From NCBI GenBank assembly GCA_002224055.1, contig AZLU01000032.1, forward strand, positions 119,596 to 183,595: 64,000 bases of DNA. The letters are read 5' to 3'. The position numbers were made by a program, and so were the translations under genes. Below are positions 1-13,300 of the stretch, one piece after another; positions within the stretch are counted from its first letter, which is position 1, and the number at the start of each line of letters is the position of its first letter. This DNA is from Pezizomycotina sp. ARF18. Lineage: Eukaryota; Ascomycota. The notes under the pieces were generated by a model. That model ran no database searches. It worked only from the letters and a program-made list of their open reading frames with translations, and was not told where the DNA came from.

Positions 1-1364
1 ATTGCTAAGTTTTTGATCGAGAATAAGGCCAAGGTAGAGGATAGAAGATCCAATGGTCAGCCTTTTTTACACGAACTTGCTGCTGCAGGAAATTTACCTG
101 CCGTCGAGCTTTTGTTGAAGCTCGGAGCGGAAGTTGACCCAATAGATCTCACTGGACAGACCCCTTTATACGCTGCAGCAAAAGAAAACCACAAAGGCAT
201 TGTGGACTTGCTTCAGAGTCAGAAAGCAAACCTGGACGCCAGAACCGACGAAGGACTAACATTGCTGCACCTAGCGGCTCGTAATGGCCACGCTAATGCT
301 ATCAGGCTTTTGCTAGAGCGTGGGCAGATCCAAAAAATGTGACGGCAGACAAGGAGCAGCACCTTCCACTCTATTTCGCTGCTATCGGCGGCCACAAAGA
401 CTGCGCGCAGTTACTAGTCGAAGCTGGTGCTTCACAAATCAATGCGACAGATGCCAAGGGCCGGACCCTTCTTCACCAGGTTGCCTCCAAAGGGCATGCG
501 CAGGTAGCTAGCTTGCTGATAGACAAAGTGGCGGACCTGAACGCTGTTGACAACGAAGGGAATACTGCCCTATACATCGCTGCGAGATCGAATCACCTGG
601 GCGTTGTGAAAATGATAGCCCGTAAAAAAGATGTAGATGTGGAGATGGTAGACAAACACGGCCGCACCAATCTTCACCGAGCTGCACAAGAGGGCAACTC
701 CACAGCTACCAAAGTGCTATTGGAAGGAACCGAAATCAACAAAAACGCCACCGACCCAGATGGCAACACACCTCTGCATTTTGCGGCCACCGGCGAAGTC
801 ATTGCTATTCCAAAAACAATGATACTGTTTGAAGCAGATCTTACGTTCAAAAATAAATCAGGCGAGACACCTTTACACGCTGCGGTCGCATCTGGCAAGA
901 AACCCGTCGAGATAAGCAAATTCCTAATCGGACGGCGCGCCGACGTGACGACAAGAAATGCAAAGGGCGAGACGTTGCTCCATTCGGCGGCGAAGAGGGG
1001 CAATGCCGACCTCATGAATGAGCTCCTAGGTCACCCTTCATTGAAGAATGAAGTGAACACTCTCGACGAAAGTGGGTTTACACCACTACACGTCGTGATT
1101 GCATCTGGAGGGAACGCGGTTGATCTAATCAAGCGTCTAATCAACGAAGGCGCTGATACAATCGCGAAAAACAAAAATGGGGAGACGCCGCTCCATATCG
1201 CAGCTATCAGAGGCGACGCTCTGGTTGTGGAAGAACTCCTCCGCAATCCAACAGTGAAAACCAACGCGACTGCGACCGATAACGAGGGCCTTACGCCACT
1301 TGACTATGCCATCAAGCACGGGCATAAGGATGTAATCAAGCTGTTATCAGACCAAACTCCCGAC
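1..1364 (+). other. Ankyrin-repeat domain of the giant protein
   Basis: Thirteen full ankyrin repeats of 33-36 residues follow one partial repeat at the left edge. Typical units carry the signature G-x-TPLH-x-AA-x-x-G-x-x-x-x-V-x-x-LL-x-x-GA-x, for example NGETPLHIAAIRGDA near 1,175 and EGLTLLHLAARNGHA near 250. The array is broken once, at 322-324, where the sequence reads GAG CGT GGG CAG ATC. A single extra G gives the canonical ERGADP turn, and the next frame (from 339) continues the same array. It ends near 1,364 with GLTPLDYAIKHGHKD and passes directly into acidic sequence (DEEQDAEEPLP). Ankyrin repeats are protein-protein interaction scaffolds and in fungi often form the C-terminal part of NLR proteins, so a NACHT or similar domain may lie upstream. 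Confidence 0.95.
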
Positions 1365-4300
1365 CAGGAACCTGAGACAAAGGACGAGGAACAGGATGCA
1401 GAAGAGCCACTGCCGTTGGGGAACGAGGGGCAGAGTTCTGACGTCGATTCTGGTGCGGAAAATGAGGAGTTTCAGACGGACACCGAATTCGAATCGGCGG
1501 ACGAGGACAAATGGCTGAGGGGCCCGATTATGCGGCAGGCGAACATGGAACCACTCATACAAACTTCGAACGAAATAACGAGGAGCAATGCCCTGCGCCG
1601 CAAAATGTACATGCGATCGCGGAGGCTGGGAACATAACCAAGGGTCAAGTGATCCGGGAGTCTAAACCGGACGACGATCACCAGAGCGATACCTCGGGCT
1701 CAGAGCTCGAATTTGAGGAGGCGGAGGAATTTGCAGACGCCGAATCTACAAAAGATTACGAAGATCAAACTGAAGAAGTTTCCCCAGAAATCGAACCAGA
1801 AGCTGAGACGAAAGCTCCGTCGACTGCTGCACCGGTCTCACCTCCGTCATCACCAATAACAGTAGAGGTAAACCGAGAAGACCAGGATCACAGTGACGAC
1901 CTACTCGGTGTTGACACAAACTCCGAACAGAGTGACGCTCCTGGTAGTAATGGTTTGAACTTTAGTCCGCAGAAAGAAACAGCCATGCCACTCCCAGGCC
2001 TTAACTCTGTAGCAGAGCTCCAACCAACATCTAAGAATAACGCCGAGGAAGATTTAAATAGCGGCGTTGTAGAACCGACATTTGAAAAACCTGAAAGCTC
2101 TGATCCTGCTTTGGAAATCGAGAAAAATTGTGAGCAGATGAAGCCGGATGTAAAGGACGGGGGGATAAACTCGAGGAAGTGCCGGAAGAGGTACCACCAT
2201 CGAACGACCGAGAAAAAGTTGTCGATGAGAGCAACGAAAACAAATCGGCTATCCAACGAAAAAACGTCTATGATGGTGAACGAGTCGAACCGAACGTCAC
2301 AGGACCAAGGTTCTAGACGGCGACACGTCATCTAAATTAGAAGATAATGAACATGGTATCCAATCCGTAGTGCGAGATCAAAGTGCGGACGAAGCACAAA
2401 CCACCGCCGAACCAGGATCGCGCTCTAAGGATGAAAACACTAACGGGGTCTCAAAGGCGGAAGTTAGAGAGGCAGTCGCCAATGAACTCGTACCAAAAGA
2501 TCCAGAACAAATCGCCAGCGCTAGGCCGAAATTCAAAGACAAGGAGCCAACAGCGGGGGACTCAGAAACGTCGAATACGGGAACTTCGGCCAAAGTCGAA
2601 TCGGAACCGGGTGGCGAGGAAAGAAACACCGCCGAACCTCTTTTAGGAACTGACGAAGCAAGTACCTCCACAGACCTAAAACCGGAAACCGGGGCCCGAT
2701 CCGTGAAAGACCCAAGATCTGGAGGCGAAGGGGGAAAGACTCCGGCGATACTGGAATCCGGGAGCGAAAAGCAAAACAATGTAAAGCGTGAGCCGCGAAA
2801 TCAAGAGCAAGGTGCTGACATCGAACCAACACCAGTAAATGATGAGTGGAGCATGCTGGAGCCGAAGTCGAACAGTCAAAAACGAATTACCAGCGCGGAT
2901 CCAAAAACAGTAGACAAAGGCCAGAACGACCCAGAGCTCGAACTGGAGGGTGAGCTCAAGAAGGGGCTAGAAAACGAGAAAGACGTCCCTGAGATAGTAT
3001 CTGAGGGAAGCCCCAAGATAATCCTAGACGAAGGATCCGAGGCGGGTAGGCAGGAACAAGGCATGAGGAAATTAAAACCAGATGACGTACAAAATGCCAA
3101 CCACAATTGGGAACAGGGGCCAAGAATGAAGGCACTGCCAGCCCGCCGTTAGGCGACGTCAGAAAAAATATTGAGGTAAGCCCCCAGCCGGTCGAGGTAA
3201 ATCCCAAACTGGTTGAGGTAGACTATGAGCCGGTCGAGGCAAACCATGAACCGGTAGAGGTAAGTCCTCAACTGACCGAGGTAAGTTTTGCGCCGACAGA
3301 GGTAAGTCCCATACCGCGAAGTAAGGAAAGTGACGCTGCGGAACTCAAGCCGAGCAATGAGAGACAAGACGCCGATGTGGCGCCGAACGAAAAGGTACGA
3401 CCGGAAGTGGAGGAGGGCAATTCTTATGCAGGTGCAGCCAACCCAAACAATGAAGAGACAGTCGGATTCCAGACAGAAGCAGAGAACAAAACCTTACCCG
3501 CCACGACATCAGATATCGGCAACCAAGACCATAATGTCGATGCAGGTCTCCGATCAGAAGAAAAAGATCGAGACGGCCCGATTCCCGCAGTGGCGGTGAG
3601 CAAATCAGTGCCGCTGCAGCCATGAAACTCAAAAACAAGGAACAGAATACCGACGAGAAGTTCGAACAAGGAAGTCCTGAACACCTGCACTATGATGCCG
3701 CCTATGGCAGGTTAGAAGACAATGGGAAAGACATCCCGCCATCGCAAACGGCAGATAAAAATCGCCCCCAGGCTATCTCTAACGAGGCTGATCGGGAAAG
3801 CAAGGAGGAAGGCATCCCTCCGAAGTTTGAAGCGGATGACAAGAAACAGGACCCCGCACTCTTCGAGTTCCAGGACAATGAAGAAATCATCTTCATCGAT
3901 TTACGGCCAAAGAAATAGATCCTGCTGTAGGCGGCGAAGGAGAGGACACCGAGGGTACTCCTAGTATCGGTCTCGAAAACGAGCCGAGAGCCGAGGAACC
4001 TAGCTCTGGTTTCGTTGAGGCTGGATTCGGGCTGGAGGACTATGAGAACATGATCCACGCTGGAAGCGAGAAGAAGATTCTGAAGGTAGCCCTGCCAAGT
4101 GAAAGCATACAATCGACTTCACGGAATCAGAAAAATATCGCCGGCAGTGTCGATTCAAACTTGAAGGCGGAGGTTGATGGTGTTGCCCCAAACACCGGCC
4201 TGGGAGTCGAGTCGGAGACTGGGAAACATGGTCTAGTGCCGTCGGTTCCCCGAATTTAGATAAACGGACTCAATGGAAACATCCCGGGGACGTTGAAGCT

Positions 4301-7300
4301 CCGAAAGCCCAAGACAGAGGGCCGAAAACTGACGAGATTGGTGGTGTTGATCCTGAATCAACTCATAAGACAAGGGTCTCGGGCGACGGCAACGAAAGTG
4401 AGCTTGTGCAGAATGGCGAAGAAAGCGTTTCTGAAGGTGCCAACGTGAACTTCAGCTTTGAAAATAGTGGAAAGCCCTTAAGCACTACCGACACCAACGA
4501 AGCTAAGCCAAACGACAGAGACCGGCCTGGAAACACTAATACCGGGGTCCAACCACAAGGCACCGTTCGGGGACAGATTACTCCGACTGCTAATATCAAA
4601 GAAGATGGCCCTGTTGGCTTTAGATCCAAATCTGAAGACGAAGAACCTGCGACTGATGCTAGCGAGAGTTCTGAAGGCGGAAATGGCATGCATCCCAGCG
4701 CAGAGCCGATCAGGGCGACAAGGAAACCGTTGATAGATTTATAGAAAATGGTGTCGATAGTGTTGACGAGAATGCTAAACGGCAGGACGATAAGGTTACC
4801 CGCATGGCAGACGTAAAAGTCGGGGACATGGACGGGGACGGGGAAAATGCTGTTAGCGAAAGTGCTAAGCAAGCGGCTACTCAAAATGAGAATATCACCA
4901 CAAAATCCGATTTAAATAGTCAGGAGTCAGCGCAGACTATGAGAAAGAAACCCGAATCGGATGATGGGGAGGTGGCAACGAAAGGAGCTAAATCGATCGA
5001 GGAAACAATTGGGCCAGATGGAGTTTTCAAACCAGTCAAACCCGCCGCGTCGGTCCAATCCCTTGGACGCATTGGCGTCTCAAATTCTGTTGAGGCGGTC
5101 CTCAATCAGTGTGGTACACCAGCCGACCCAGCTGCTCCAGGTGATCGAAACCCTCATAGTGGTCTAATCTTCCAGAGCGATCAGATCTCTATACGAGTTC
5201 CAACGACCCCGCCAGATACGATCGCTCCATCAAATCCATCGCCTTTGGTCTTTCCGCCTGATTTGACAGATTCAAGAGCACCAGGAGATCTCACAGCGCC
5301 AACCGGCCTTACAACTCCTACGGTGTCCACAGCCCCAAGGACTCTCGAGGCTCCCACAACTCCCATAATGTCTATAGTACCTACAGTTACCGCAGCCCCT
5401 GTAGTTTCTGTAATTTCTACGGCACCCATAGCTCCGGTGATTTCGATGACGTCCACAGCTCCTACGTCTTTCGCGGCTCCTACAGCGTCGACAGTCCTTA
5501 CGACTCATTCGGCTCTCACGGCTCCTGTGATTTCTATGCCGCCTGCCGCTGCCGCGGCCTTGACGACTACCACGGCTCGTACTGCTTTGACGGGCCCAAC
5601 GGGGTTAAGTTATTTATCGTCTACCACAATGTCTTCGGAAGACTCAACAACTTCTCCCATTTTCATGCCACCAGCGACAGGCTCAATACCGACGCCCGTT
5701 CTACCCACAATTTCCTCGGCCAGAAAGATAGGGGCAGCTGAAGGGGTCGAAGGAGTCGAGGGTTTTGATACTGCACGGTCCGCTGAAGCTATCGCTCCCG
5801 GTGATGAGGCTTCCCAAATGATTAATTCGAGTAAAACTGACAATAAAGGCGAAAGAACAGTTTCGTTTGAAACCGCTCTAGAAGATCCAGTCAAAACGCC
5901 CGAAGTTCGTGAAACCGCCAAACCTACTGGCGTTGCTGGATCTATTCAGCATGGTGTTTACTCTACCGAATCCCCAGTTGCGGATCGTACGACTCTCGCC
6001 GCTTCTGTCGATGGTACTGCCTGTAAATTTGATACAACTGATCGAAGCACTCTTTTCAAGACTGTTGGTGCCGAAGAGGTTGTTTCTCTTAGCAATTTCG
6101 TCGGTGCGGGCGATTTTGACAGTCCTGACGAGTCTCGCAAGCCGATAAAACCGCTAAAACTGCCATCCGAACGGTCAAAGGTGTTGAGACTCTCGAAGGC
6201 GCTACTGATGCTAGACCAGCTCCCAGTGTCACGGGAGGTATTGCAGCGGCGGAGCAAATTAATTCCGGGAAACAGTGAATTCTGTGGAAGATGCCGTCGA
6301 TTCTAAGGAAACTCCACCCGTTCAAGGACTTCCAAATGCCAGAGAAGGATCTGAAAATACGGAGAACCTCAATGTCAAGGAAACCGTCGGTACGGTTGAA
6401 TCGAGTAAATCCGTCGAGCCTTCAGCTCCTACAGAAGCAGCTCTTGTTCCTACCGCACGCAACGTCGATGGCAAATATATCAAGGATGCTGAAGCCGCGG
6501 ATGTGAGAAAGCACCACAATTCGGAGAGCCGCGAGATGCTGAGGGTGTCCCGTCTGTCGAAGACGAATTTAGCGCCGATAAACCATCGATGGTGTTCCAG
6601 GTGCTCAGACTTTAGGTGTCGATAACCCTCAAGACGCGGTCCATCATGTTTACGCCGTGAACACCACGGATTCTGTCGCGATTGCGCATCCAGCTGGTCC
6701 CTCCGACTATCCTAATCTTGCTAGGTCTATCAAAACCGGAGATTCGGCGAAACCAATCGAAAATTTCAAGACTGGCGATCTCGCAAGTTCGGCAGGTTCT
6801 GATGAAGCAGTTGATGGTATCAACGGAGTACGTGTTGCTGAAAGAGTTTTTCAGCCTCTGACTTCCCACGGTCTCTCGACAGCTCCTTTTGAGGACAAAC
6901 TATCGATCCTGTTGTCGAGGCTAGTGATGGTAGCGTCTCTCATGTCGAAAGCGCTACTGGAGCAAGCGAGGAAGACGTTGAAGCTATTGGAGCCTTGGTT
7001 CCGTCGGAGAAGTCTCTGAAAAAGCGGATGATTCCACAGAAAGCGCCTATCCCGAAGAAATTATCGGTTCCGGTAAAGTAGTTGGAGGTTTATCCGAAGA
7101 CACCAATAGTCTTCCTCAAAACACCATGCTTTCTAGCTACGAAACCCTCGACTCTTCACAAGGAACTGCTGGTTTAACCCAAGAAAGCGACAATTCTACC
7201 CAAGGGACTGAGGGCCCTACCCAAAGGACGATGGTTTCACTCGAGAAGCTGAAGACACCGCTAAAAAGGGCTCTGCTTCTACCAGCGACCCCGATCATCC

Positions 7301-10300
7301 AGCCCTGGATCTGCCCAGCTCATCCCCCGAACCCGTCGACCAACATACAGTTCAACCCTCAAGGGCCACCGAGGTCATAAGCCCCATCTCCAGTCCTATT
7401 GCTACCCCCATTAGCAATCACGCCAACAACCATAGCGCTAGTCTCAATAATCCTGTTGCAGACCTCGAAATGGGTGATGCCCCGAACGCGAACTATCAAC
7501 AAGCGATTGAACTCGCGAAGGGCGAACTCAAACAGCCTGCTCCCAATCCAATCATTGAGAATGTTGCGGAAACCCATCTTATTGGACTTGTTCTGGGGGA
7601 AGATGCACTCGAAGAAAACGAAATCAAGGAAGGTACCAGTGATAAAGTACCCATTCAAGAAAAGCTTACTAAGGATGGCCCTCGTGAACACTCTACCGAA
7701 CAGAACACTAGATCAGATGGAACCAACGTTGATCAACCTAATGGATCCAAGCCTGAAGTCAAAACTAACGCTAGCTTCTTAGCTCAATCTACCAGCAAGT
7801 TGACTTCGCAGAAGAATTCCAGAACCGAGACAACCCATCCGCTCGCAGAAAAACCTGCCGATCGAGAAATCTCTTGTTGAGAAAGAAGTTGCCACGAATA
7901 ATCAATCTGCGTTGAGCGGCGAAAATTTGGTGAAGGTACAAGGTGCTGTTGGAGAAGAGCCTTCTGCAATGAAAAGAACAATGCCAATGGCGTAATTCTA
8001 GACGCAAAGTCTACTCAAGAGACAAATTCCGACCGTGAAGGCCAGCCTGCCGAGGGGCAAAAGCTCCCGAGGGAGGAGAAACCTGGCACTGGAGTTTATG
8101 CAGAAGAAGAGCCTGATCCTAAGGAGCTTCCTGACATCGGGTCTTCAGACTTAGAGCCGCCGATTACCCTCGAAGGGCTCGCGCTCGATAGAGGACTCAC
8201 TGTCGAGGAACCACCAGCTATCCGATTTACAATCAAAGGAGGTGATACAAAGCCGGAGGAGTGTGCAACTTCAGAAGAACCCGTCGATGCAGACGAAGTT
8301 GCTCAGCGGGATCCAGTTGTCGAGAAAGAAAACGTACCCAGCAAGAATAGTTCCCAGAAAGAATCCATTGAAGGCAGAAAAACAGCGTACGGACAGGCGC
8401 CTCCTAAGGAAGATGAAGTTGGGGAAAACTCTGTGGCCGATCAACCTGGCGTCGAATCGCCCGAAATTGGACAGCCTTTTACCGGGGGTAGTATCAATTA
8501 TCGAGCCGATTGTCGAGGAAGTACCAAATATCAAATCGATTGTTGTAGAAAGTCCCATAGGTATCTGCGATGTCGAAACTCTGACCTGGGATGAGGAAAA
8601 ACCGACTTGGGAGGGAGCAACCCAGCTCGGGATGAAGACGAACAAGACCGGCCAGCCCTGACTGATCCAGCTCTGGATGAGCCAATGCCCAAGAAACCGA
8701 TCCTGGCCAAGAAGTAATTGGTGAATTGGCTCTGGATAAGCCGACCGGGAGCCAACTGCCCGAGACAAAACCAGCCAGACAGGGTCTGACGACATAGTAC
8801 CAATCTCAGAAGGGTTGGCTACGGAAGATGCTACTGCGCAGGACAATGCTGTCATCCAGAAAGGGTTTCTGTTGAACAGGACTCTGTTGTCAGCGAAAAT
8901 CTGGCAATCAAAAGGGGTGTCAAGAGATTCAATCCTCCAAGCGCTGGTACAAAAAATCGCTTGGATGTCGAGACTCCTGAAAGAGTTTCTACCGCCCTGT
9001 CTAGTGGCAACCCAGATCTTGAGATAAGAGCGGACAACGTAGATACTGAAACCGCTGGCGCGGAAGGGAAACAAAGTATATCATCCCATTGAAGGAGGCG
9101 AATACACCAAAGACGGTGAAAAACCTTTGGGGCGAGACACATTATCGAAACCGAATCTGCGAGAAGACATCCCGTCAGCCATGAAACTTACGCCCAAGAA
9201 GAACTTCAAAACGCCCTACCGGAAGATGGCTGTTGAGGGCGAGTCTGTTGAAGACGAACCTGTCGGAAAAGAAGGGCTGAAAGAGGAGCCTGCTGGCAAA
9301 GAGCCTGCTACCGGAACGTACCCCTTCGAGGAAGAATTCACGGTACAAGAACTTGCTGGACACGAACCGCTCGGCATGCCCACAATTTCGGGCGAATCCC
9401 GATCGAGGCGAGAGAGCGTGCTGCAGATGTTGGAGGTGTCGACCAGAATGAGCCTCTTCTACCTGAAGCCAGTGAAACAAACCCCATCAAGGAGATCTCT
9501 TGAAAGCAGAATCTGGTCAGAAAAGAACCGGCGAGGAGGATCGCCTCGAATATAGGCCTGTTGAGGTAAAGCATATCGAGAAGAATCAGGTTGAAGAGAA
9601 GCTTGGTGAAGAGGAGCCTGATGAGAAGAAGCCTGGTGAGCCTCTCGGAGAACGGTTATTGAGAAACAGCCTGTTGGGAGAGACGACGGCGCAGAGGACC
9701 ACATTGAAAATCTAGAGTTGAAACAGAGTCCCTTCGCTCGCTGAGAAGGAATTTACAAGCGAGGCTGGTAAGAACAGTTGTGGAAAAGCTCGTCGAGTCA
9801 AATCCTCCCGAACAGGGTCGCACCGAACAAGATCACGTTGAAGGACAACGCCCCATCAATGTCGAGCAAGGTCCCGTTGATGAAGAGAACTCCTTGGAGA
9901 AGGAGATTATCTTCCTGAGGAGAAGAACTCAAGAGAAAATCGATTGCCGCAGAAATTTTCGACAAGGAATTTGCTGAAAAATCGCCCTTGTCACCAAAAC
10001 TTGCGAGCAAAATTCACTTTGAAGACTTCCTGCAACGCATTTTAGCCAAGCGAGCCAGCGGAGACGGGCATCCTGAAACGTGTTCAAGAGAATCAGCTAA
10101 GGTTAGTTTGTTGGACAAGAGTATGGAAAAGAGAAACTTGACGAAGCCAACCCCGCTGACCTTCCTCCCCGGAAGGAACCGCCACCGACGTCGCGAAAGA
10201 TTCCGTTGAAGAGAAAGACCCTAGTGAAGGGGACAACTTGCTGAAGGGAGAGAGCTTTTTGAAAAAGAAAATGAGCAATTTAAGAATTGAGGCAATGTCG

Positions 10301-13300
10301 TTCAAAATGTCGTTCAAAATGTCGTTGAAAATGTCTTACAAGTCGAACCAGTTGTTGCCGAAACCCCTATACAACGAGAAACCCTTGAAGAAGAAAAGCA
10401 TCTGCAAAAGGCGATGAGCCAGAGCATGCCCATGGAGAAGTCATTGGAGACAATCTGTCTAGAGGGATATCTGCAGAAAATATCGCTAAAGAACAGCTTA
10501 CCAGAGAAAGTAGCGGTAAACTGGACTTGATCAAACGGAGGCCCACGCACGTCATCCAGGACTCTCTTAACCAAAAAGACGCGGAGGGGACGAAGTATTT
10601 CGTCGTTGGAAACCGACCTGCAGGGAAGCTATCGGCAACAGCTTATCAAGGGGGAGTCATCGAAGGAAAGCCTGTGGAAGAAGAGAAGGCGCTGTGGGGG
10701 AGACGCTCGTGGAGGAGGAGCCTGTAGAGAAGATATTTATTGAGGAAGCTCATGTCAAGGAAGCGCACATCGAAGAAGCACCTGCCGCAATAGCACCTTC
10801 CAAAGAGAAGCCCGTACCCCTGAGGGAAGAAGCCAAGCCCACTATGGAAGAGCACACCAAGAAGCCGCCGTCGAAGAAGCTGCCGTCAAAGAAGCCGCTG
10901 TTGAAGCAGCCGCCTTCGAAGAAGTATCTGTCGAAGACATACCTGTCGAGCGAGAAGCATCCACCGAAAAAGTATCTGTTGAAGATTCACCCGCTGAGAA
11001 AGCACCTGTAAAGAAAACACCCTCTGAGAAAGCTCCTGCCAAAGAAACTCCGGCCGAACAACACCCAACACACGTCATAAGCCTGCCCATTCAAAGAAAC
11101 CCTACTCCTGTCGCAGAAGAATCCATGCTTGCCGAAGATGAATTCACGTCTGTCGCAGAAGTACCCATACACGTCGTAGAAGGAGCTATCGAAGAAGACC
11201 TGTCGAAGGAGTACCAATCGAGGATACTCCTGCCAAAAAAGCAGACTTCGAGGAAGCACGTGCCAAGAAATGCCGATCGAGGAAATACCCTTTGCAAAAG
11301 CACCCGTTGAGGAAGTACCTGTCGAAGAAGCTTTCATCAAACAACCCCAGCCTCTGTCGGAGAAGGGTCCGACCCGTTGAAGAACTACACCGTTCAGGAG
11401 TTGCCCGCGCCCGTTGAGAAAGGAACCGTCGAGAAAATTCTATCGAAGAAGTGGATATCCAGAATGTACCAGTCGAAAAAGCGCCTATCAACAACATACC
11501 CGCTGCGGAAGAATCTGCCGAGGAAGCACCCGTCAACCAGCCCCCAGCACCCGTTGAACAAAACCCGCACCTATCACCAGCCCGCACCTGTGTAGAAGAT
11601 ACCGCACCTGTCGTAGAAGATCTCATCGATAAAGCTTCTGTCGAAGGAGCAACCATCGAGAAATCTCCAATCCCGGAAATACTAGCCGAGAAGCACTGTT
11701 GGGAAACAGCCCTCAGCGACGCGCTCAACAGGGAGGCATCTGCCGAGCAAGTCCCTACCAAGACACCCACCGAGGAGGCGTCCAAAGGGGAAGCACCCGT
11801 TGAAAAAGCGGCTATCGGGAAATCGCCTATCGAAGGCACTTCTTAAAGAGAGCGGCCATCGAGGAAGGGCCGATTCTTGAAATTCCTCTGGAGAAAAACC
11901 GCATTGATGAACTGCTCATCGAGAAATCTCTCGACAAAGGTTCCCATCAAGGAACACCTGTCAGAGAGGAGCCCGCCCAGAAAGAACCGCCGAAAAAGTG
12001 TCGGTCGAGAGAGGACTTAGTGAAGAAGCACTTGTTAAGGGAGGCCTCGCCGAAGGAAGCCTGATCAATGAAGCCACTGCCGAAGAACCTGCCGCAAAAG
12101 AACTCATTCAAGCTGCTACTCACTCAAGGCCCTAAACTACGGGAACTTCTCGAAAATCAATATGCAATGACAGCCCACCGAAAAGGAAGCATGGAGAGGA
12201 GCCTGTCGCAGAAATTCCCACAATAATAGACACAACACAGTCTATTGAAGATCCTGCGACGAAAGGCCTGTCATGAACACTGCTCTCCCAGGAGCGTGGT
12301 GGCATCTCGAAAAGATTGCCCAAATCTCGCTTTGCAGGAGAGATACTCCTAAAGATGAGGCCACATTGAAAAAGATATAATAAAGAAGGCATCAGTTAAA
12401 GAACACCAGCGAAGGAAGATTAAGCAAAGGAGGCAACAAGGAAGAAAGCATCAGCAAGGAAGACAACGAAGGAGACAGTTCAGCAGAAAGAAGAGCCTAG
12501 AGAAGAAACCCAAGAAAGAAAAAGTCGTTCATACCTCGCCGAAGAACACCTAGGCCAGCATTGAAAAAGATATTAATAAAGAAGGCATCAGTAAAGAAGA
12601 CACCAGCGAAGAAGATATTAGCAAAGGAGGCAACAAGGAAGAAAGCATCAGCAAGGAAGACAACGAAGGAGAAGTTCAGCAGAAAAAGAGCCTAGAGAAG
12701 GAAACCCCAAGAAAGAAAAAGTCGTTTCATACCTCGCCGAAGAACACCTTCAAAAACCTTGCCTACTGGGCTGATTAAGAACTTCAACGTTAAAGCTCCC
12801 CTCGTTACCCACGAACAATCCAACACACAGCTATCCTGCAACGTTGAAACCCTTCCACATCATTCGCTCTAGTTCTCGAGCCCGTCAAAGGGCCAGTAGA
12901 AATAGACGTAGATAAACGACGTAGATAAACGAGACGTTATGAAAGATCCTGTTGAACGAGTATGGTCAAAGAGACCCACAGAACAGAAGACATTCGCGAA
13001 GCAGAACTACTTGCTAAATGAAAAGTTCACGATAAATCTCCAGGAGTCATTCTGCAGTAGAAGGACTGGCCCTGTAAGCTGAGCTCATGGAAGGCTCTAT
13101 GAATGAAGGCCCTTCAAAAGAACAAGCTATAAGCAAGGAGTATTCTATTGCACGAGATGTTATTCAGGGAAGCGATCTGCCCAAGAAACGCACGTTGAAG
13201 GGGACTTTGTTGCAGAAGACTCAATGAATGAAGGCACCGATAAAAAACCTGTTATCGAGAGCGCCTTCAGATGGAGACACAATGGGGCGAGTTTTATCCA

